Shown here one piece after another: positions 59,143 through 64,000 of a stretch of DNA of 64,000 nucleotides. The notes below the pieces were generated by a model that was not told the origin of the DNA, made no database searches, and was given only the letters and a program-made list of their open reading frames with translations. Within the stretch, counting starts at the first letter, position 1, and each line of letters begins with the position of its first letter. The stretch comes from Syncephalis plumigaleata (lineage: Eukaryota; Zoopagomycota; Zoopagomycetes; Zoopagales; Piptocephalidaceae), in NCBI GenBank assembly GCA_025201365.1, contig JAIXMF010000001.1, positions 2,976,001 through 3,040,000 on the forward strand, read 5' to 3'. The position numbers and the translations under genes were made by a program.

Positions 59143-60404
59143 TTATCTACTAGCTATAGAGGAGGAAGCAAACAGTGTATCATAGAACGAGGTACTGCCT
59201 ACGGGTAGAATAGTATCCGGACGTCGTTCAATGAATGTCAACCGTTTTCCCTCTCTTGTATCCTTGCCTATTACAATGATATTCCGTTTAGCATACACGC
59301 TACCATATATTCTTCATATAATCCACTTACTATAAGAGTGTAGTCGATAGTGTCTACATATGGAGTGAACTAATAAACGAGAAAGACCATCGCTGGCCTC
59401 CCAGACTAAACGACGCTTACTCGTCACGGTTAAAGGATCATCGATATCGCTCTGTTGTGACTGGCGTATCGCTTCAATCTCAGTCATTGCGGGATTCGTG
59501 TCTTCTTCACATACAAGCACCATTGAGCCGGCTTGATCGCCTACATCGCTATCGTCGCTAAATGTCTCATCGTCCTCTTCCGATGTAGTCTCATCATCGT
59601 CGTCGTCATCATCATCAAGTAAAGTCCACGTCTCGGAGCGGGTATCCTGACCATATAGGAAGCGTAGAATTGTTGCCTCCACTCGACGCACCAATCCTTG
59701 AGGAACACGACGACGTCGAACGGCTTGTCTTAGCGAACGATCGCCCGGTGTCAATCCTCGACGTGCTGGTCGTGGTCGTGGCTCAGGTCGCGAGTAAACA
59801 ACGGACGTATCGGGCGATGACATTGCTATTTGCGTATGCTCCGTGAAATGAAATCCTGGCGCGTTAAGCGGATAACCAGGAGCTGGCAGATCTTCAGGTG
59901 ATAAAATAGCACACGGATGCTCGACGAAATGATCTAGCAGCGTATGCGTGTCAAAAGCAGAACAAGTAACAAAATAAATAACAATGATATGGAATATGGG
60001 ACAGCTATCTTTCTTTCTCTCTACTCACTGTTGTCATAACGCTTACGGCGTCGACTACCCGGCTTGCCAGGATGTTCGCGACGAGATAACGAGTCACGCG
60101 GCGTAGGATTCCATGCTTGCTTATGGTGCTGTTCCTTCGATCGTGCCGCATTCGACGCCTGCTCATCGCGTTGCTGCCTAGAGGCTTGATGACCCTGATA
60201 GGCTGGATGCATATGACCGTTAAACGTCATAAGACGCACTGTCATGGCTTGCGAGGTCGCAGATGACACAGTTGTGGCACGAGTAGATGCCGAGTAGAGC
60301 GTGGATGTATAGTCGGTCGACCATGTCTGCGCTATGCTAGCGGGAATATGACCAGCTTCTGCAGCTGATTCTGCAGCCGGTGTGCAAACAGGAGTGATAG
60401 CCAT
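59143..60404 (-). CDS. R3H-associated N-terminal domain and R3H domain protein
   Basis: Exons 60029-60404 and 59331-59933 are joined in phase 1 to give RRRKRYDNNHFVEHP, a good match to the R3H-associated N-terminal domain, followed by LPAPGYPLNAPGFHFTEH. Then come a basic region (RRRRVPQGLVRRVEATILRF), an acidic stretch (DDDDDDDDE) and an R3H-type segment LSRLLVHSICRHYRLHSYS, in which the Arg-x3-His spacing marks the single-stranded nucleic-acid-binding R3H fold. The last part (59143-59299, VYAKRNIIVIGKDTREGKR to the stop) should follow after a 31-base GTAAGT...GTAG intron, but the joint is one base short as written. Role: probably RNA binding in the nucleus or cytoplasm; not known in detail. 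Confidence 0.7.
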
Positions 60405-60905
60405 GATTATCGCGATGGAGTGTAATACGATATGCTCAATGGAATAGAGAATAGTAGCAGCAATAATAGTAAAATGCTCGTGCAATAAGCAAGATGTATG
60501 TGTATGTAGATAAGGGTGGTAAATAAAGAACTAAGGGAAAAGGGAATTAATAGGAGAGAAAGAGCGATGAATAAAATCGAGTCATCTTTTTTGTAGCTCA
60601 TCATTCATTGAGTCAATGAGACTATTTACGCATTCCCACTCATTACAAGGAGATGCGTAAAGAGAGAGACAAGTAGTAGAGAAATGATCATAGTAGATCA
60701 TCATTGTTATCGGAAAATTAATCCGTAGATTCCACCAATCATACTCGAGTATCTAGAGGAGTGCAGTGGATTGAAATATTAGTACTTGTATGTGATATAT
60801 CTGAGCTCATTGATTATACACATGCACACATGTACACATATACGACAATGTAATATCACTTCATCTTGGTCTTTTATTGCATAGAACAACAGCAACAGCA
60901 ACAAT

Positions 60906-61264
60906 CTACGCTTTCCACGCCTTAACCACTAGTTCTGTCATGCCAATATCCTCGGTATTAAGATGATAGCAACCGTAGAGCACGACAGCAGTTGATGCCA
61001 TTAGTATACCTTTGGATACAGGGCCTAATACGGGATAGGTACGCTTATCGACGTAGTCACGAAGACAAGCATCGAAGCCTATGTGCGTATGAATGGGTAA
61101 TACTACGCCGAGTAGAACATCAGTAACTGGATTGGGTCCTTTGATCGCGGTAGATGCAACCAGTATGGGCATAGCAAGTGCAATAGCACGCTCGAGATCC
61201 CAATGGTAAGATCCATGAAGTTTATCAGGATTCTGAGGTGGATCTATTGAGGCATAAAATATAT

Positions 61265-61323
<59 letters not shown>

Positions 61324-61684
61324 ATAGTGTACTTACGCGTAGATACAGAAGGTGCCGTTGATGTTACTACTGTTATTATTGACATAGAATAAATGAACGT
61401 CAGTTTATTTGTCTAGTTCCTATATGCACGACTATTTACCTTTATCTTGTACCAAACGACTCGTGTGTAGTTGAGCTGCTACTGTTGACAATATTGTAGA
61501 TGCAAAGAGGAAACAAGGATTGCTTATTAGTTTTATTATTTGTCACGGATCCTTGGTGATTCTCTCGATAGGATCGCGTTTTTATCCTAACTTCCCGATA
61601 CTTACCGACTCGACTTGATGGCAAGATGAGGCTTGTTGGACGGCGCATCATAGCCCGTTGTTGACAAAATAGACGTAAAGCCAT
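60906..61684 (-). CDS. Succinate dehydrogenase small membrane anchor subunit (SDHD/CybS)
   Basis: Four exons: 61606-61684, 61440-61481, 61337-61369 and 60906-61243, all phases matching, 163 residues. The N-terminus (MALRLFCQQRAMMRRPTSL) is a mitochondrial presequence. The mature protein has HWDLERAIALAMPILVAS (quinone-site region and TM1), VLLGVVLPIHTHIGFDACLRDYV (TM2 with the heme-ligand histidine and the DYV motif) and a third segment VSKGILMASTAVVLYGCYHL. It anchors complex II in the inner membrane and helps bind ubiquinone and heme b. Exons 2 and 3 are 42 and 33 bases. The last intron contains a long GTA/TAC microsatellite. Confidence 0.93.
61265..61323. repeat. GTA trinucleotide microsatellite in SDHD intron
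   Basis: About twenty tandem units inside the third intron of the SDHD gene (minus strand reads TAC/ACT). Read through, it would give a polythreonine run, but splicing removes it. Confidence 0.9.
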
Positions 61685-62076
61685 ATTGCTATCGACACGT
61701 ACGCGTATTTGTGCTTGTTATGGTTAGATCAGGACAAGTTACTACTTGATGGCAACTTTCTGAGAACAATATGAATAAGATAGTGGAGAGAGAGAGATTT
61801 ATCGAGTAGGTCGCGGAATAACGTAGGGTGATAAACGGGTAGACACCATCTTCACTCGCACAATTCATCATCATCATTATCATTATCACATGATTGGACT
61901 CACTACTATCAGTTATTTTTTGCAAACAAATCCATATTAAGCTTTTGTCATCTGCCTCGCTATTTATTGTAATAAACAACGTACACGTACTACTTGTATG
62001 ATATTGAAATCATTTTATTATTGAACGTCATTTAGATATAGATATTATATTTATATGCATATAGATAGATTATTGC
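61685..62076. other. Intergenic region between SDHD and Rxt2-like genes
   Basis: Short AT-rich spacer with CAT/ATC runs near 61866-61884. No gene is seen. Confidence 0.6.
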
Positions 62077-63329
62077 CTAATACCGTACTTGTTTTATTGT
62101 ACCATGCGTTGTAGCATAATGATTGCCGCCATGAGCTGATACTGATGTCGTCGTGGTTTTACTTGTCTTTTTGCGCTGCGTCTTGACTTGAGTCGTCGTT
62201 GACACGCCATCCACGTCGATTACCGTGGTTGTATTGGATACCGCTTCATAGCTGTTATAGTTGCCGTTCACATTACCACCGGTGCCGTCATTTAGTTGCG
62301 CACGATGTGTAGAGTGTGCGTACATGTCAACACGAGGCATTACTTGCTCTTCATTAAGCTCCTCCATACGCGTCCATAGTTGACTACGATCACGACATGC
62401 GCGCATTAAACGATCGCGCATAGCATTCAATTTACGAAGTGTTGCACCGCTAAAGCACAAATGATCCTGTAGTCGCTCCCATACCTCGGTCACTAGTACT
62501 TCATCCGCTAGTTCAACGTCACGATACCATGGATCGTCTTGTTGTAGGATACCCGCTAGTCTATCCAGTCGTTGATAGTGTAGCTTCTCCCGTTCAATCA
62601 TTTCCATGGTGGCATAGGCCAGTCGTTCAACGTGTGGACTCGCGAACGTTTGTCGCAGGGCCGGATCTTCTAGCACTTGGTTAATACTCGATCGTTCGCC
62701 CACTGGAACGTCTAGCATTTACTATCCCGTTAATTCTACGGCGTTACACATATTTACCGTATACTTGCCAATGCCGGGAATACCGCAATACGGCTCGTCC
62801 TTCTCTGGTAGCAAATAGCCATGCTCCTCTTCATCGAAACCGCGTAATCGCTTGACACGATCCTATTGACGACATAGTAAACGATCCTTGTATAGATGGT
62901 TCAACGACACGCCGAGTATTCTAACTTACCGTAACAGACTCGGAATCAAACGGTGTTATCCAAAGTCGTCGTCGTTTGTTAATACGTTCAGCGCCTACTT
63001 TCAGTGTAATAGAGAGTTACGACTACAACAGCAACAACAACAAGAAGAAGAAGATTCATCTCCTTTGTAAATAATCAACACTAAAGGATATGCTTATTAC
63101 CGCGATTAGTCGCTAATAGACCAATCTCTTCCGCTTCTGCTGCGTCTATACGTTGCATTTACTCGTGTCAGTGTATCAACAGGTTGGAATACGTGGAAAG
63201 TAGTTTCTAGGGATAATTCCTTGTACTGTCTATTGTCTCTCCAGGATTCTACTATTCGCGCTCCCTATTACACTTACCGGAAGGCGCTCGTGGATCGGCG
63301 ATGGAGGGAATGCCTACATCTACCTCCAT
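62077..63329 (-). CDS. Rxt2-like subunit of the Sin3/Rpd3L histone deacetylase complex
   Basis: Five exons: 63278-63329, 63101-63145, 62930-62997, 62758-62862 and 62077-62711. The N-terminus reads MEVDVGIPSI, then IGLLATNRVGAERINKRRRLW, RVKRLRGFDEEEHGYLLP and DEPYCGIPGIGKYT. The large last exon has VGERSSINQVLEDPAL, PHVERLAYATMEMIEREKLH and LAGILQQDDPW, an arrangement like the RXT2 N-terminal domain (short acidic lead, PY-I motif, DPALR helix, E-K helix, GDDP turn). A Thr/Lys-rich tail follows. Rxt2 is a nuclear, fungus-specific Rpd3L component acting in transcription repression. The last joint is one base short as written; a G after the acceptor would give YTDVPVGERSS. The assignment is by pattern, not search. 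Confidence 0.5.
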
Positions 63330-63571
63330 ACTGTCTCACAGACGAATAGTAAGATTATAGCACTTGTATACAAAACAATACAGCAAGTAGCAAAGCGTAG
63401 TTCAACGGAAGAAAAGTTGCAGGTGAAAGTGTAACAGACGAAGAAATTAACGCACACAGACTATTTGATTGATTAAATGATCCCGCGTATTTCACACATT
63501 ATTGACACGATAGTTTACATGCACAGGTATGTTGTCCGTATAAATCAAGTACTCTCCTATTTATTAAGTCA

Positions 63572-64000
63572 TTACTCGTCAAATGGAGGCAGACCGTAGC
63601 GTGCTGGATCAAAGTGCTCCAGTGTATCTAGAACCTCGGTTGGTGGCGGTTCAATGTTACGATTTGCTCGAGGATCGGGAATCCATACAACCTAGAAGGG
63701 GTATATTAGCATATTAGCATAATAGTACTAGTAGTACTAGTAGTAGCGCATGCTAGCTTGACTTACCGGCATGCCTGCATTGGCCGCGGCATGAACGCCA
63801 TTGATGGCATCTTCGAAAACAAGACAGCATGAGGCATCTGGCGAGCCAAGTTGTCGACGAGCTTCATTGAAAATATCCGGTGCAGGCTTGCCATGCTTAA
63901 CTGCCGGATCATCGCCTAGGATAACGTAATCGAATAGCGAGAACAACGATTGATGATTCATCGTTTTAAGCTTGTAGGCATCCTTATAGGATCCACTGGC
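63572..64000 (-). CDS. HAD-superfamily phosphatase, HDHD1/pseudouridine-5'-phosphatase-like (5' end outside window)
   Basis: Exons 63767-64000 (running off the right edge) and 63572-63691 are joined at phase 0 over a GTAAGT...CTAG intron. The visible part holds HAD motif III (VKHGKPAPDIF, with the conserved Lys) and motif IV (CCLVFEDAINGVHAAANAGM, with the metal-binding ED pair) followed by VVWIPDPRANRNIEPPPTEV and a short C-terminus LPPFDE. These features match the HDHD1/GS1 and 2-deoxyglucose-6-phosphatase subgroup, which dephosphorylates small sugar or nucleoside phosphates in the cytosol. The nucleophile motif DxD is outside the window. Confidence 0.85.

Overview
The window is nuclear DNA of a fungus, most likely an early-diverging one (zoopagomycete- or mucoromycete-like). 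Evidence: protein genes on both strands are split by short GT-AG introns (31 to about 140 bases) with weak TACTAA/CTAAT-like branch sites. AT-rich intergenic stretches carry many trinucleotide microsatellites. Gene content is fungal: an Rxt2-like Rpd3L/Sin3 subunit, an R3H-associated-domain protein, a farnesylatable Ydj1-type DnaJ, a cytochrome b5-acyl-CoA dehydrogenase fusion, and a proteinase K-like S8 protease. The class-E/cAMP-receptor-like GPCRs also fit this placement. No rRNA, tRNA or CRISPR was found by eye.

Layout. 1-13.3 kb is rich in signalling genes: two paralogous 7TM receptors transcribed away from each other (1-1243 minus, 4634-7901 plus), a small tail-anchored protein, a possible RNase P/MRP subunit, a membrane-anchored subtilase and a 7TM-RGS fusion (11.6-13.3 kb minus). 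14.7-21.5 kb holds mobile DNA: a 1.1 kb TA-flanked inverted-repeat element, an orphan membrane protein, and a young Ty1/copia element with matching LTRs and a 5-base target duplication. 21.7-27.5 kb has adenylosuccinate synthase, the very-long-chain 3-hydroxyacyl-CoA dehydratase, a tiny secreted peptide and an LAT-type amino acid transporter. 29.5-32.2 kb has another orphan membrane protein and DnaJ. 32.2-37 kb is mostly low-complexity DNA without convincing genes.

37-39.4 kb encodes a disordered acidic protein. 39.9-44.1 kb has an AtuA-like protein followed by the cytochrome b5-acyl-CoA dehydrogenase fusion. Both suit organic-acid/acyl-CoA breakdown. 44.3-46.7 kb is a second TA-flanked element of the same family as the 14.7 kb one, but carrying an F-box-like gene. 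48-64 kb holds mitochondrial and housekeeping genes: MPP-beta, a PPR-like protein, a DSBA oxidoreductase, a cytochrome P450, a calmodulin-like protein, low-molecular-weight tyrosine phosphatase, the R3H protein, SDHD/CybS, the Rxt2-like protein and a HAD phosphatase running off the edge.

Two things stand out. First, the two related TA-flanked elements, one with a gene inside. Second, a run of about 13 places from 40 to 63 kb where conserved host genes are exactly one base short. Every case can be restored by one extra G beside an existing sense-strand G. None was needed in the genes of the first 39 kb. Base-calling or assembly error is the simplest explanation.
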